64,000 bases of DNA from G963668435 sp963668435 (GTDB lineage Bacteria; Latescibacterota; Latescibacteria; Latescibacterales; Latescibacteraceae): assembly GCA_963668435.2 (NCBI GenBank), contig CAXXSC010000001.1, positions 186,001-250,000 of the forward strand, written 5' to 3'. The notes under the pieces are model-generated. The model did not search any database. It saw nothing but the letters and a program-made list of their open reading frames with translations, and was not told the DNA's origin. Below, piece after piece: positions 32,781-42,600 of the stretch. How positions within the stretch are numbered: position 1 is the first letter of the stretch; every line of letters starts with the position of its first letter. Made by a program: the position numbers and the translations under genes.

Positions 32781-35558
32781 CTATTTGATAAGCAGCATCT
32801 TACCGCTTTTCGCGAAATCCTTGCTTTCCAGACGGTAGAAATACACGCCGCTGGCAAGGTCGCTGCCGTCGAACACGGCGCTGTGCTTTCCGGCGCTCAT
32901 GTAGTTATCGACCAGTGTGGCTACTTTCTGGCCGTTCGAGTTGTAGACTGCAAGTTTCACGTTGCCGGGTTTGGCAAGCGTATAATGCAGTGTCGTTGCC
33001 GGATTGGCCGGATTAGGGCTGACCGATACCTCGACAGCTGCTTTTTCGAGAGTTGCGTTATCAGTTTCTTTATGGATTTCGTCAAAGGATTCAACGCGAT
33101 CTTCATAGAGATTTTCATAGTTCCACGGTTCATAGGCGATCCCCGCAGAAGCATATGCATCCAGAAGCGTTGCGTGACCGGGATTCAGTTTCTGCGCCAT
33201 ATCAGCATATTCACGTGCTTTCGCCTTGTCATTCAAACGGTCGCCGTAGAGCATGGCCATCTTGACGAGGATGTCGATTTCGGCGGATGTGCCATGATAG
33301 CGGTCTTTGAGTTCCGAATAAGCATTCAATGCATCATGAAATCTGTTTTCCATGACATACAAATCGCATTCGAGGATATCGAGCAGTGTTCTCTGGTAGT
33401 CACGATAATTAGCTTCTTCAGAAGACATTTTATCGCGTAATTCAGAAAAACCCACGCCTGATTTTTCAGCAATTCTTGCAAGAGATGTCAATGCGGTCAA
33501 TCTTTCTGAAGGACTGGATGCCTGGTCAAGTGCTAACATTGCGGCATCATATGCCCCTGACAAATCCGAATATCTTTCACATGTTCTCGATTCATCCAGT
33601 AGCTCTTTAATGCTTTTCACATAGTTGCTTGCAGCTTTTCCTGCAGCATACGGAGTATCGCTAGCATTGGCCCATGATGTGACTTTTGTAACATCGCTGA
33701 AAAGCTGTGATGCACTATACGGTGTATACTGCCCCCAATGATTTTGATCGGCATATATACTCGATGCATTCGATGACAGGTAAACAGCATAATTCCCCGA
33801 TTCATCATAAATATTGTTAGACCTGTTGTTTATATCGAGATTGCCATATTGGTACACAAAAATTTTATGACTAGAGATGTTTTCTTCTAAGGCTGAGTAT
33901 TCTATTTTGGGCTGAGCGTAAGCACACGATTCGATACCATGCAATGTGGATGATCCGTTTATCCTTACATGATTAAACGTCGGTCTGCCATTTGTCCCTG
34001 TGACACTAATGCCGGTAGCACAGTTGCTAACATTTACATTATAAATCAATGGCCCTGCATCTGATGCCCGAATTCCGTCAACAGTACAGTTACGAATAGT
34101 TGGATATGAACTCGATGGCGCATCAACTATAATGTTGTGTTTAATGAACAAACCGAATTGAGCATTTTCGATGATACTATTTTGACCAAGCGTAATAAAG
34201 CCGCCGTTCTCATATACGCCGCCCCAGTTGCCGGAGGAGGTCAATTTTGCATTCGCACCAAGATCAAGTTCACCTGAGTATTGAAGCACTATCTCACATT
34301 CGTTGGCATTTGCCCCATGATTAGTTCCGCTTTGCGAATCGGCGAAGGTTACAGTGACACCATTGGCGATTGTTAATGTCGTGCCCATGCCTGAGACAAC
34401 GATATCGCCTGATATTGTTATATCGCTGCTTATTGTTGTGTTTTCAGATATTATCCATGCCTGATTTTCAGGAAATGGAAATACTTGAAGATCCGTGGTT
34501 CTTCCAGAATGATGACCAGAGTCTGTTGCATCTGAAAAAAGTGTAGGAGATATTAACGATGGACTATCAACTATTTGAGTGCTATCCACAACATAACTTG
34601 CAGAATAAGTACCATCATCATTATCAGTAAATGTAATAATTTGGCCACCAATAAATACAGCCTCCCCCGAAAAGCCTTCTGCAGAGTTTACTTCTGTTAT
34701 CTCAATGTTTATTGAATCACCAGAATAAACTCTCCCAGTACTTGGCGTAATGGTAATAGATTCAATCAAAGGTGTATAATGAATGCTGATATCATCAAAA
34801 ATATCAGCATCATACATTTGTGGATTCATTTGAAAATCCGTAACTCCACTAACAGGATCGGTAAATGTTCCCATAAAATCATGAGTTAAAGGAGACGCAT
34901 AATCAAACAAATCTTCAAATGACGTGTCTAATGAACTAAATGAAGAGGAATTATCTTTTACTCCCTCAATCAAGTAATGTGAAAACACTCCATGGGAATT
35001 AAGAGTGTCACTCACAGCAATTTCATTTTCAGCACATGCAGACATAACAATTGAAAGGTTTGTTATATTGTCCGGGAAAATACCAGCCCCACAAGCATCA
35101 ATTATTGCAACAGTCTCACTATAAGATTGCATCATTTGAGAGGAAAGAGTTACTGGTGAAATACAGCCCATGTTCGTTGTTATTATGCCTTGATTTGGTG
35201 GATTTGATAAACCTCGTCTTTGAGACAATGCATTTGTTGTACCATGCCCGGCAAAAAAGAATATATTGCGAGTAAACAACATATCTGGCATGGATGATAA
35301 TCTGTTTGTGATCTCTGTAAGGGTAGCGTGTGTATCAGATAATAATTTAAGATTATCATTCCCCCATTTTTTATAAGACAACACTTGATTTCTTAAATCC
35401 CTCGCATCCCATTCGCAACCATTTAAATCAGCACCTTGTTGAGAATAATCATCAATTCCAACAAACAGCCCATAAACTGCATGTCCCGGACCAAAAGGAT
35501 CTGCATAGCTCGATATTGATAGAAATAAAAAGCATGTAATTATGTAAAAACATTTCAT
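32781..35558 (-). CDS. Exported caspase-like protease with beta-helix and C-terminal sorting domain
   Basis: The 925-residue protein starts with a signal peptide (cleavage after SSYA). A caspase-like C14 domain follows, about residues 25-260: VYGLFVGIDDYS, the catalytic His in FFFAGHGT (His105) and Cys in AIIDACGAG (Cys156). An Ig-like stretch (about 270-390) comes next, then a right-handed beta-helix (about 400-620, repeats such as IRNCTVDGIRASDAGPLI). A helical TPR-like region follows (about 650-830). A FlgD-like sorting domain closes it (NPANPATTLHYTLAKPG, then SGVYFYRLES). It is probably surface-attached through a type IX-like system. The third gene of an operon with the LRR and lamin-tail genes, now separated from them by an IS. 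Its substrate is unknown. Confidence 0.8.
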   Translation of the reverse strand: MKCFYIITCFLFLSISSYADPFGPGHAVYGLFVGIDDYSQQGADLNGCEWDARDLRNQVLSYKKWGNDNLKLLSDTHATLTEITNRLSSMPDMLFTRNIFFFAGHGTTNALSQRRGLSNPPNQGIITTNMGCISPVTLSSQMMQSYSETVAIIDACGAGIFPDNITNLSIVMSACAENEIAVSDTLNSHGVFSHYLIEGVKDNSSSFSSLDTSFEDLFDYASPLTHDFMGTFTDPVSGVTDFQMNPQMYDADIFDDISIHYTPLIESITITPSTGRVYSGDSINIEITEVNSAEGFSGEAVFIGGQIITFTDNDDGTYSASYVVDSTQIVDSPSLISPTLFSDATDSGHHSGRTTDLQVFPFPENQAWIISENTTISSDITISGDIVVSGMGTTLTIANGVTVTFADSQSGTNHGANANECEIVLQYSGELDLGANAKLTSSGNWGGVYENGGFITLGQNSIIENAQFGLFIKHNIIVDAPSSSYPTIRNCTVDGIRASDAGPLIYNVNVSNCATGISVTGTNGRPTFNHVRINGSSTLHGIESCAYAQPKIEYSALEENISSHKIFVYQYGNLDINNRSNNIYDESGNYAVYLSSNASSIYADQNHWGQYTPYSASQLFSDVTKVTSWANASDTPYAAGKAASNYVKSIKELLDESRTCERYSDLSGAYDAAMLALDQASSPSERLTALTSLARIAEKSGVGFSELRDKMSSEEANYRDYQRTLLDILECDLYVMENRFHDALNAYSELKDRYHGTSAEIDILVKMAMLYGDRLNDKAKAREYADMAQKLNPGHATLLDAYASAGIAYEPWNYENLYEDRVESFDEIHKETDNATLEKAAVEVSVSPNPANPATTLHYTLAKPGNVKLAVYNSNGQKVATLVDNYMSAGKHSAVFDGSDLASGVYFYRLESKDFAKSGKMLLIK

Positions 35559-35579
35559 TTTATTACCTCATGTTTTTTA

Positions 35580-35588
35580 TTTTGTTAT
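35580..35588 (+). repeat. IS target-site duplication, left copy (TTTTGTTAT)
   Basis: The 9-bp sequence directly before the left inverted repeat is repeated exactly at 36905-36913 after the right one, so it arose from IS insertion. Confidence 0.85.
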
Positions 35589-36904
35589 CAGTAGTGTCCC
35601 AACATTAGTCAAATAAATTCAATTGGTTAGGATTTTCATGGTTCACGATTGAATTGTTGTTTTCTGTAAGTATATGATAAATATGACCTTTTTCAAACAG
35701 CGAGACACTTAGAATCTGTAGAATTGTGTAGAGACTAAGGTCGATTTTCAGTTCTTTTCGCATGATGGCGACTAATAAATAGACAGATATAGCAATCCAT
35801 ATTTGAGATTTGACAGCATTTTCAGATGTGCCATAAAATGATTTGATTCTCAGGTGCTGCTTGATCCATTTGAAAAACAGTTCAATTTGCCAGCGGCAAC
35901 GATATAACTCTGTAATGGTCAAAGCAGGTAGGTCAAAATTATTAGTCAGAAAGACCAGATTCTTACCTTTTTTTGAGTCATAGAATCGGATTCGTCGTAG
36001 TTTGTCACAGTACTTTTGTTGTGTATAATATCCTTTTAGAACAACGGTTTGGTCACATTTAAGTCCGGTTGATTTATCGATAACATGTGAATACACTCGT
36101 TTGAATTGCAGGTTCTTTTTTGCTCGGGTAATGAAGAACGCATTTGCGTTATGAATACAGTGAAGCCGGTCAAAATCTATGTAAGCGCGATCCATGATAT
36201 ACAATGCACCTGCTTCCGGAAGTAAACTGTCGATAATCGTTACATCATGGACTTTGCCATGTGTGATAATTGCCAATACCGGAATATTTCCATGCAGATT
36301 CAAGAGTGTATGAAGTTTGATCGCTCCTTTCCGTTTTCGGAATTGTGCCCAGGGGAATACGGACAAACACAAGTCTATGGTCGTTGAATCGAGCGCATAC
36401 ACTGTCTGGTCCAACTCAACACCGAACGGCTCATGAGTATATAGTTTTCTCGCATGCTCGATAAGTACCTGTGTAAAATCAGCATAGATTCGCCAGTCGC
36501 GTGTTTCGTTTGCATGTGCCAGTGTGTTGCGGGAAATAGTACTTCTGATTCCCATGTGGTACAGCTTGGTGTTCATTGCCCGTAAACAGGCTTCAATATC
36601 TCGCAAGCTTTCACGATATGTCAGTTGAGCAAAAGCCATCACGCGGTATTGATCAGAACAGGTGAACTCCTTTACTTTATAGTTGCCCGAATACCGCTTA
36701 ACACATGTTTGAAATCGTCTCCATGGTAATATATCCATGAGTTGTGAAAAAACCGTACGACCTGTATACATCGACCTCTCCTTTGCTATAGGACAGGTCA
36801 TAGTTTAATACACTTTTCAAGTCGATACAGGTCTTATTTTTTTCTATCATATTTATTATCAATTCTTTACATGGTTTTTAATTTATAACGTTGGGACACT
36901 ACTG
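35589..36904 (-). mobile_element. IS4-family insertion sequence, complete
   Basis: The element is 1316 bp. It is bounded by perfect 15-bp inverted repeats, CAGTAGTGTCCCAAC (35589-35603) and its complement (36890-36904), and flanked by 9-bp direct repeats. It holds one transposase gene. Intact ends and duplication point to a fairly recent insertion. It sits between two cargo genes. Confidence 0.93.
35605..36771 (-). CDS. IS4-family transposase
   Basis: This DDE transposase carries the catalytic residues in YALDSTTIDL (first Asp), LYIMDRAYIDF (second Asp), and the Y-x2-R-x3-E-x6-K signature in YRCRWQIELFFKWIK (Glu). The N-terminal part resembles the DUF4372 region of many IS4 transposases. The frame is open to 36801, but AGGAGAGG directly before the ATG at 36771 favours MYTGRTVFSQLMDILP and 388 residues. 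The reading frame is intact, so the IS may be active. Confidence 0.92.
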   Translation of the reverse strand: MYTGRTVFSQLMDILPWRRFQTCVKRYSGNYKVKEFTCSDQYRVMAFAQLTYRESLRDIEACLRAMNTKLYHMGIRSTISRNTLAHANETRDWRIYADFTQVLIEHARKLYTHEPFGVELDQTVYALDSTTIDLCLSVFPWAQFRKRKGAIKLHTLLNLHGNIPVLAIITHGKVHDVTIIDSLLPEAGALYIMDRAYIDFDRLHCIHNANAFFITRAKKNLQFKRVYSHVIDKSTGLKCDQTVVLKGYYTQQKYCDKLRRIRFYDSKKGKNLVFLTNNFDLPALTITELYRCRWQIELFFKWIKQHLRIKSFYGTSENAVKSQIWIAISVYLLVAIMRKELKIDLSLYTILQILSVSLFEKGHIYHILTENNNSIVNHENPNQLNLFD

Positions 36905-36913
36905 TTTTGTTAT
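36905..36913 (+). repeat. IS target-site duplication, right copy (TTTTGTTAT)
   Basis: Second copy of the 9-bp target duplication. Its last base is the first base, on the plus strand, of the lamin-tail gene's stop codon, so insertion occurred right at that stop and did not change the protein. Confidence 0.85.
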
Positions 36914-37536
36914 TAAAACTTACCGGGTGTTGGTATCGAATCACTGATCTCTACGCCCCAGCTGTTTTTTGCATTTCTAACATGCTTGAGATTTATACTT
37001 TTGTCTTGAGAAGTTTGAGAAATAACAGTATTAATACCTTCCCTTGCCATTCTCTGAAGACCCGACCGAGGCTCGCCATAGCCTAAATAGTAAACGTGTC
37101 TATTTTTTTCATCAGAGCCTGTCATAAACATGTAATAGTCACCTTGTCCATTCATAAAATTGAGCATTTTGAGTTCATGGAGATCAGGTACAACACCCCA
37201 CTTTTTTATGAAATGTGATTCATTGGCACATAAAACAAGAGTCTTGCCTGCTTTCACCGTAATTCCTATTGAGCCATCTTCATTCATGATGGGATAAGGC
37301 ATCGTCCTGCTGGTGGCAGTCCGAATGTATCCAAAAACAAGATCAGACGAGGTTGGATTGTAGAGTTCGACCCAATTTGCTTTAGTATTATTCACATTTA
37401 AATATGCTTCAGAAACAATAAGTTGTCGAGGAGTGTCATTTGCATAACCAGCCTGGACAAAAATCGAGTAAAAAAATACAACTAAAGGCAACATGTTATA
37501 ACAATTTTTCTTTTTCACTGTTTCTCTCCTTAACAT
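36913..37536 (-). CDS. Exported lamin-tail-domain (LTD) protein
   Basis: A signal peptide (MLPLVVFFYSIFVQAGYA) precedes an LTD fold. LIVSEAYLNVNNTKANWVEL, with YNPTSSDLVFGYI, is the typical LTD start, and the closing strand ends ISDSIPTPGKF, matching the family's TPG ending. LTD domains are beta-sandwiches that often target proteins to membranes or DNA, or act as adhesion modules in exported bacterial proteins. It is the middle gene of the cargo operon, 15 bases after the LRR gene. Specific role unknown. Confidence 0.72.
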   Translation of the reverse strand: MLRRETVKKKNCYNMLPLVVFFYSIFVQAGYANDTPRQLIVSEAYLNVNNTKANWVELYNPTSSDLVFGYIRTATSRTMPYPIMNEDGSIGITVKAGKTLVLCANESHFIKKWGVVPDLHELKMLNFMNGQGDYYMFMTGSDEKNRHVYYLGYGEPRSGLQRMAREGINTVISQTSQDKSINLKHVRNAKNSWGVEISDSIPTPGKF

Positions 37537-37551
37537 GAGGTGATGTTTGAT

Positions 37552-38787
37552 TTACTGTTTTTTTATCTTTACCCCCCTTTCTTCAAGTTTCGGTATATAC
37601 TCCGTTAATGTTTTTTCTGAAAGAGGATTATCAGATAAATCTATTGAAAAACCTGATTTAAAATACACATTGTCAAATAGTGGCTTGATATCTCTTATTT
37701 TGTTAGAGTAAAGTCTCAAGCGAGATATATTTTTCAAATTTTCAAGACCACACAAACTTTCGATTTCATTGTTGTCGAGGTATAAGTATTCAATATCAGG
37801 TAAACATGAAAATGCTTGTATCTCGTTGATATTATTATGGCTAAGGTTTATCCATTCTAGATTTTTCATATTACTCAAGATATTGATATCAACAATTTTA
37901 CAATTAGTTGCCCAAAGTTCTCGAAGATTTGTAAGGTTTGAAAGGGATGAGATATTCGAAACGTCGCAATGTCCAAACAACAGCTCTTCTAACTCGACAC
38001 AATTTGCAATGGGTGAGATATCATGTATTGGATTTTCAAATATGCCAAGAACGCGCAATTTTTTTAAATTTTTCAACGGCGTAATATCTGCAATATTATT
38101 TATATATAACTGTAGAATTTCAAGCTCTGTAAGAGTGCTTAATGGAGCAATATCCTCCAATACATAATTCTGATCTAAATGCAACTCTTTCAGTTTTTTA
38201 CATTCAGATAACGGCGATAGGTCGGCAATATTCTGAAAAGGGAAATGAATAACTTCAAGATTTTTACATAATCCGATATTCTGTATCGATGATATCTTAT
38301 GTGGATCACTCATACGAAAACATCTTAATGTAACAAGTGTGGAGAGAGCATTTTCTGTGATTCGACCGGAAGGCAAATTTATTGATTTGCGAACTGATAG
38401 TTCCAGGTTTTTATCTTCAAAAACAGGATTGTCATTTGGAAGAACCGTTACGACAACAGTATCAGGAAGGCTATCCTTACTAAAATCGCTTACCGTTAGA
38501 TAAAAAGTATATTCGCCTTCATGCAAAAAACCACAAACGGTTTCGGGTACAGGGAGAGATACAACAGAAACATCACAAGGATTGTTTTCATCTGCTTCCC
38601 ATTTATAAAAAAACTCCTTCGCTTCCCAAAGTTCACTTCTTGAACCGTCAAATTCAACATATTCACCAACGCGAACGGTAACGTCAGGTCCTGCGTCGGC
38701 TTTGTACACTGTTTTTTCAATTGTCACATCATTATCGCATGATGTTAGAACAGCAAAAAATAAAAAAACAAATAAATGCTTTTTCAA
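37552..38787 (-). CDS. LRR lipoprotein with PKD-like domain
   Basis: The protein starts with a lipoprotein signal (FAVLTSC, Cys at residue 17). A PKD-like Ig domain follows (about 30-125: DAGPDVTVRVGEYVEFDGS, then GEYTFYLTVSD). About nine internalin-type leucine-rich repeats of 22 residues fill the rest (for example LKNLKKLRVLGIFENPIHDI and LPDIEYLYLDNNEIESLCGL). Such repeats bind proteins. It is the first gene of the cargo operon. The start is a TTG with AAGGAG six bases upstream. The partner it binds is unknown. Confidence 0.78.
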   Translation of the reverse strand: MKKHLFVFLFFAVLTSCDNDVTIEKTVYKADAGPDVTVRVGEYVEFDGSRSELWEAKEFFYKWEADENNPCDVSVVSLPVPETVCGFLHEGEYTFYLTVSDFSKDSLPDTVVVTVLPNDNPVFEDKNLELSVRKSINLPSGRITENALSTLVTLRCFRMSDPHKISSIQNIGLCKNLEVIHFPFQNIADLSPLSECKKLKELHLDQNYVLEDIAPLSTLTELEILQLYINNIADITPLKNLKKLRVLGIFENPIHDISPIANCVELEELLFGHCDVSNISSLSNLTNLRELWATNCKIVDINILSNMKNLEWINLSHNNINEIQAFSCLPDIEYLYLDNNEIESLCGLENLKNISRLRLYSNKIRDIKPLFDNVYFKSGFSIDLSDNPLSEKTLTEYIPKLEERGVKIKKQ

Positions 38788-39290
38788 TGAAAACTCCTTA
38801 ATAATTAAGACTTACTGTTATGACACACCTAAAAATTCATTTAAACTTATAATAGCATTATCACTTTACTCATTCATCATCATGTATGAGTGTAAACGAC
38901 ATACATAAGTATGAAAGTGAAAATATATTGATTACGCATGAACAGTAAGAAACAAATAGACTATAGATAATTGCGAGGGAGCATTGCTGAAGTCACAAAA
39001 GAATTCCGTCCACATCATCCCCGCCTGAAAAACCAAAAGATCCAGAATAGCATGACCACTAATTGCATAGTATTATATTTATTATATTTTGTCAACTATT
39101 ATTTTCATAATAATGGTACATTGTGCCCATATAAGAGCAACATATCTTAAATTTTTGTATGATAATAGTCGAATCCGAAAATTTGATGCTTGACTAGTAA
39201 CAAAGAAAAGATGCCCGTTTTTTTACCCTTATTTATCAAAATTGTTCATTAGATACTATCGAAACTAATAGTTCGCAAATCGTTCAATTT

Positions 39291-39300
39291 GCTCCACCAA
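39291..39300 (+). repeat. attR core: direct repeat GCTCCACCAA
   Basis: Exact copy of the tRNA-Ala 3' end sequence at 28280-28289, same orientation. The inverted-repeat arm of the element lies on its left. Sequence to its right is the original chromosome that once followed the tRNA. Confidence 0.85.
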
Positions 39301-39303
39301 TTT

Positions 39304-39330
39304 AAACCCTTGTTTATCAAGGGTTTTTTC
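39304..39330 (+). terminator. Intrinsic terminator, probably the displaced tRNA-Ala terminator
   Basis: AAACCCTTG (39304-39312) pairs perfectly with CAAGGGTTT (39318-39326), 5-base loop, followed by TTTC. It begins four bases after the att core. Before integration the core belonged to the tRNA, so this hairpin would have stood directly after the tRNA. Confidence 0.8.
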
Positions 39331-39648
39331 ATGTATATATAGTGTGTTTTTTGCTCTCCTTCATTTTTTTTCCCCTTGTTATTTCCCTTGTGCATGGTCG
39401 TTCTCTTCCATCTTTCGGCTACCCACTCCCGGCTTTTTTCATGATAACAATAGTATGCTTTTTGACAATACTGCGACCATGATTCACTGATAAATTATGT
39501 GTTCTTTGGCCAAAAAAGAGCGGTTCAAAATTCGGGATATCTTCAAACAGAAAACAATGACATTCAGAAGGGACGTATGATTTGGGGAAAGGAGGTGTCA
39601 GAAATCACGTGTAGTCTGAGAAATCCACACCATAATATCAAACTACAT

Positions 39649-42600
39649 TTATCCAGAATGTTCTGACTGGTTACACCGAAGAATATTTCGTATTATGGCC
39701 GCGTTGTTTTCGCAATGTAGTCCATCCAGCATTTCACCATGGTTACCGTCTCCATTGATGATTTCGAAAGCCGCTTTTGTTTTATTTTTCCATGCTGATT
39801 GCGAACGGAGCATACCGAATCTGTCTTTGGTTGGGTTTAGGTGGTTATCTGCGGCACTGATCACCGAAATATTTGCGCTTACCATACCGGATTCTACACC
39901 GCTGTAAAGATATTCTGCATAGGCTGTTCCGTTCAATACAGCGGCTTCCCTGGCGGCAGTATCGCTGAAATAGACAGCGTATTCTTCGCTGTCAAGTATT
40001 TCGCGCATTTCACGTTCATGACGTGATATAGGCACATTCACTGTTTCAAGCCGGCAGTAGCTGTCCAGCATGATGATTTTGTCAACTTGACCTTTTGCAC
40101 GTTCAATCGCCTGCGATGTTTCGAACGCCAGATTGCCACCCCCGGAGTAACCGAGCAGGGTGACCGGTGCATGCCGTGCTTCTGTGAGTATGTGCGCTGC
40201 CGTTTCGCTAACAAAATCGACATCTTTCAGATAATTGTAACAGACTAAGCGACGACAATTTTTTAAAAACGCAGCAAGACGCTGATAAACAAGGCCGCTG
40301 CCACCATAAGGAGGGAAACAGTAGAGTGGTGTCCCGTAATCATTGAAATCGATGTGAAAGTCTGAAAGGGAGTTCTGGACATTCGAATCAAAACGATCGA
40401 TAAAAGCCCCAAGTGCCAGGGCTGTCGGGTAACGGTATACAGCGGATACAGGCAGGCGTTGCCCAGTATTTTTCGCTATTAAGGAGCATAATCGAACCGA
40501 CAGGAGGCTATGTCCGCCTCGTTCAAAGAAATTATCACCGGATTGCATGGTTGTGACGCCGAGGACCGATTTCATGGTATCGAGGACAATTTGGTCCGAA
40601 TGGCTTGTACTATTTTGCATCGGTGTCTGACGGGCATTCTGTGTTTCCTTTTTGGTGGTTTGAAGGAGTTTCATACGATCTATTTTCCCCGACGGGGTCA
40701 GAGGAATTTGCTCGAGGCGGATGATAACAGATGGGATCATGTGGGAAGGCAGTTTTTTAGAAAGCGTGTTGCGAAGTGTCTCCGCATCCAATTCTCCTGA
40801 ACTCGTGAAAAACGCTTGGAGGTTTTTGTCGCCCGACGAGTTGTTAATAACGATCGCCGCGCATTGCCGTACATCCGGGACTGTGGTGATTGCAGTTTCG
40901 ATTTCGCCGGGTTCGATACGGAAACCGCGAATTTTGACTTGCTCGTCCTGTCTCCCGCTGAAACAGAGCAAACCGTCATCCCGCCAATAACCTTTGTCGC
41001 CGGTTTTGTATAGTTTTCCTGAGGGATTGAACGGATCGTCGACAAAAGCTTTTTCTGTCAAATCGTCACGGTTGAGATAGCCGCGGACGATTCCATTGCC
41101 GCCGATGCATATTTCGCCTTCCGCGCCGACAGAGAGTGGCGAGAGCCTGTCGTCGAGCACATATATCTGCTGGTTCGGTAATGCCCGCCCAATGGGTGCA
41201 ATCTCCCCGTCGCTGTCGGGAATGGTATCGAGATGACAGAAACTTGAATCGATGGTCGTTTCTGTTGGACCATAGACATTGGTGATCGCGATTTCAGGGT
41301 AACGTTCATATATCTTTTCGACTGTTATGCGTTTGAGGGCCTCACCGCCCAGAACCATTCGTTTGAGTGAGGATGCAACAGTATCGCTTTCGAGTGCTAT
41401 GTTGACAAGGCTCGGCGTGCAGTCGAGGATATCGACTGCGTTATCCGACAGGAAACGTATCAAAAGCACAGGATCCAGACGGGTGTTTTCGTCGGCAATT
41501 GTCACTGTATGGCCATGGCACAGCGAGGGATAAAATGCACGTCCCGATGCATCGAAAACATAATTGGCGACAAACGCTATTCTCAATGCAGAATCGCGGT
41601 AGCCCGGTATTGCGGCACTGTACCCGTTAATGAAATTGCTTACATTCCGATGCTCCGCGACCACGCCTTTTGGAGTTCCCGTCGATCCTGAGGTATAAAT
41701 AATATATGCCGCGTCATTTTCGTCTGGCCGTACCTTTTTCAGAAGCTCGCGATCGCTTTCACCGGAGACCATCACAGACTCGACCGAGAGGATGGGAATA
41801 GAGTATTCTTTGAAACGGTGATGGTGTTTTTCTTCTGCAAGAACAGCTCCGCATTTGCTGTCCCCGAGAATAAACGATATACGCTCATCAGGATACGACG
41901 GGTCGAGCGGAACAAAGACTGCTCCGGCTTTCATGATGCCGATTATTGACGGCAGCATTGAAAGGTTCCTGCCTGTCATGAGAGCCACCGGCGAGGATTC
42001 TTGGATACCGGTGCCGCGGATCAGCGATTCCGCAATGGCGTTTGATGCCTGTTCAAGCTCATGGTACGTCATGGTGCCGTCCACGGCGATTACCGCTGTC
42101 CGATTAGGATATCGGGCTGCGCAGGCATCGAACAGTTCAGGGAATGTACGATTGTCTCCGGGCAGGATTTCGCCGGGAGGAAAACGGTGAATCATGTCAT
42201 GCAGAACATTTTCCGGTAAGATCTGCATATCGGCAAGCAGGCTGTCGGAATCGTCAAGCGTCTGAGTCGCCAGTGCAATAAGGGCATCGCGGATAAGTGC
42301 GGCTGTTTTGTCGTCAATAAGCGCCGCATTGTATTTCAGGAAACAGTCGATTTCATCGCCGCTGTCTGCGACAAAAACGATATCGTAATCGGTATGCCCT
42401 GAAAGACGGCTGTCAGGTGTTATTGACAGCGGGTGGTTATCAGTTGATGATTCTTCTGTGACCGGGTAGTTCTCGAAAATCATGAGATGATCGAAAAGAG
42501 GCGCAGTAATACCGCATGCCGTTCCGATATCGGCAAGAGGCAGATGTTGGTGCGCTATCGAACCGGCGAGCCAGGCACCGGTTTCAGTAAGTATCGTCCG

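Larger units (their letters stand above)
28290..39300. mobile_element. Integrated element at tRNA-Ala (serine integrase, HUH Rep, exported-protein cargo)
   Basis: The segment between the two GCTCCACCAA copies is 11 kb and looks AT-richer than both flanks. Its genes are typical of a mobile element: a large serine recombinase next to the tRNA, Xre and ImmA-like regulators, a SpoVG-like protein, and a rolling-circle replication protein. A cargo of three exported proteins follows, with an inserted IS4-family element. Joining the ends gives an attachment site with arms GTTCGCAAATCGTTCA and TGAACGTTTTTGCGAAC around the core. No conjugation (relaxase plus type IV secretion) or phage structural genes are seen, so spread may depend on a helper. 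The element type has no name I can assign. Confidence 0.85.
38788..39648. other. Gene-free stretch: right end of the element and NRPS operon end
   Basis: No convincing gene is seen in these 861 bases. The left part is AT-rich and should contain the promoter of the cargo operon. The right att core lies at 39291-39300, with its element-side arm GTTCGCAAATCGTTCA at 39271-39286. A terminator follows at 39304. From there to 39648 I see only a Shine-Dalgarno-like AAAGGAGGTG (about 39589) with no following reading frame, perhaps a gene remnant. Confidence 0.6.

Noticed and set aside
38788..39290. CRISPR-like or tandem repeats in the AT-rich right end
   Set aside because: No repeated unit of 20-40 bases with regular spacing was found; only simple AT-rich sequence.
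28290..39300. Prophage or conjugative element
   Set aside because: No capsid, portal, terminase, relaxase-coupled secretion or mating-pore gene is visible; only integration, regulation and replication genes plus cargo.
39588..39648. AAAGGAGGTG as ribosome-binding site of a small gene
   Set aside because: The following GTG is directly followed by a TAG stop; no frame continues.
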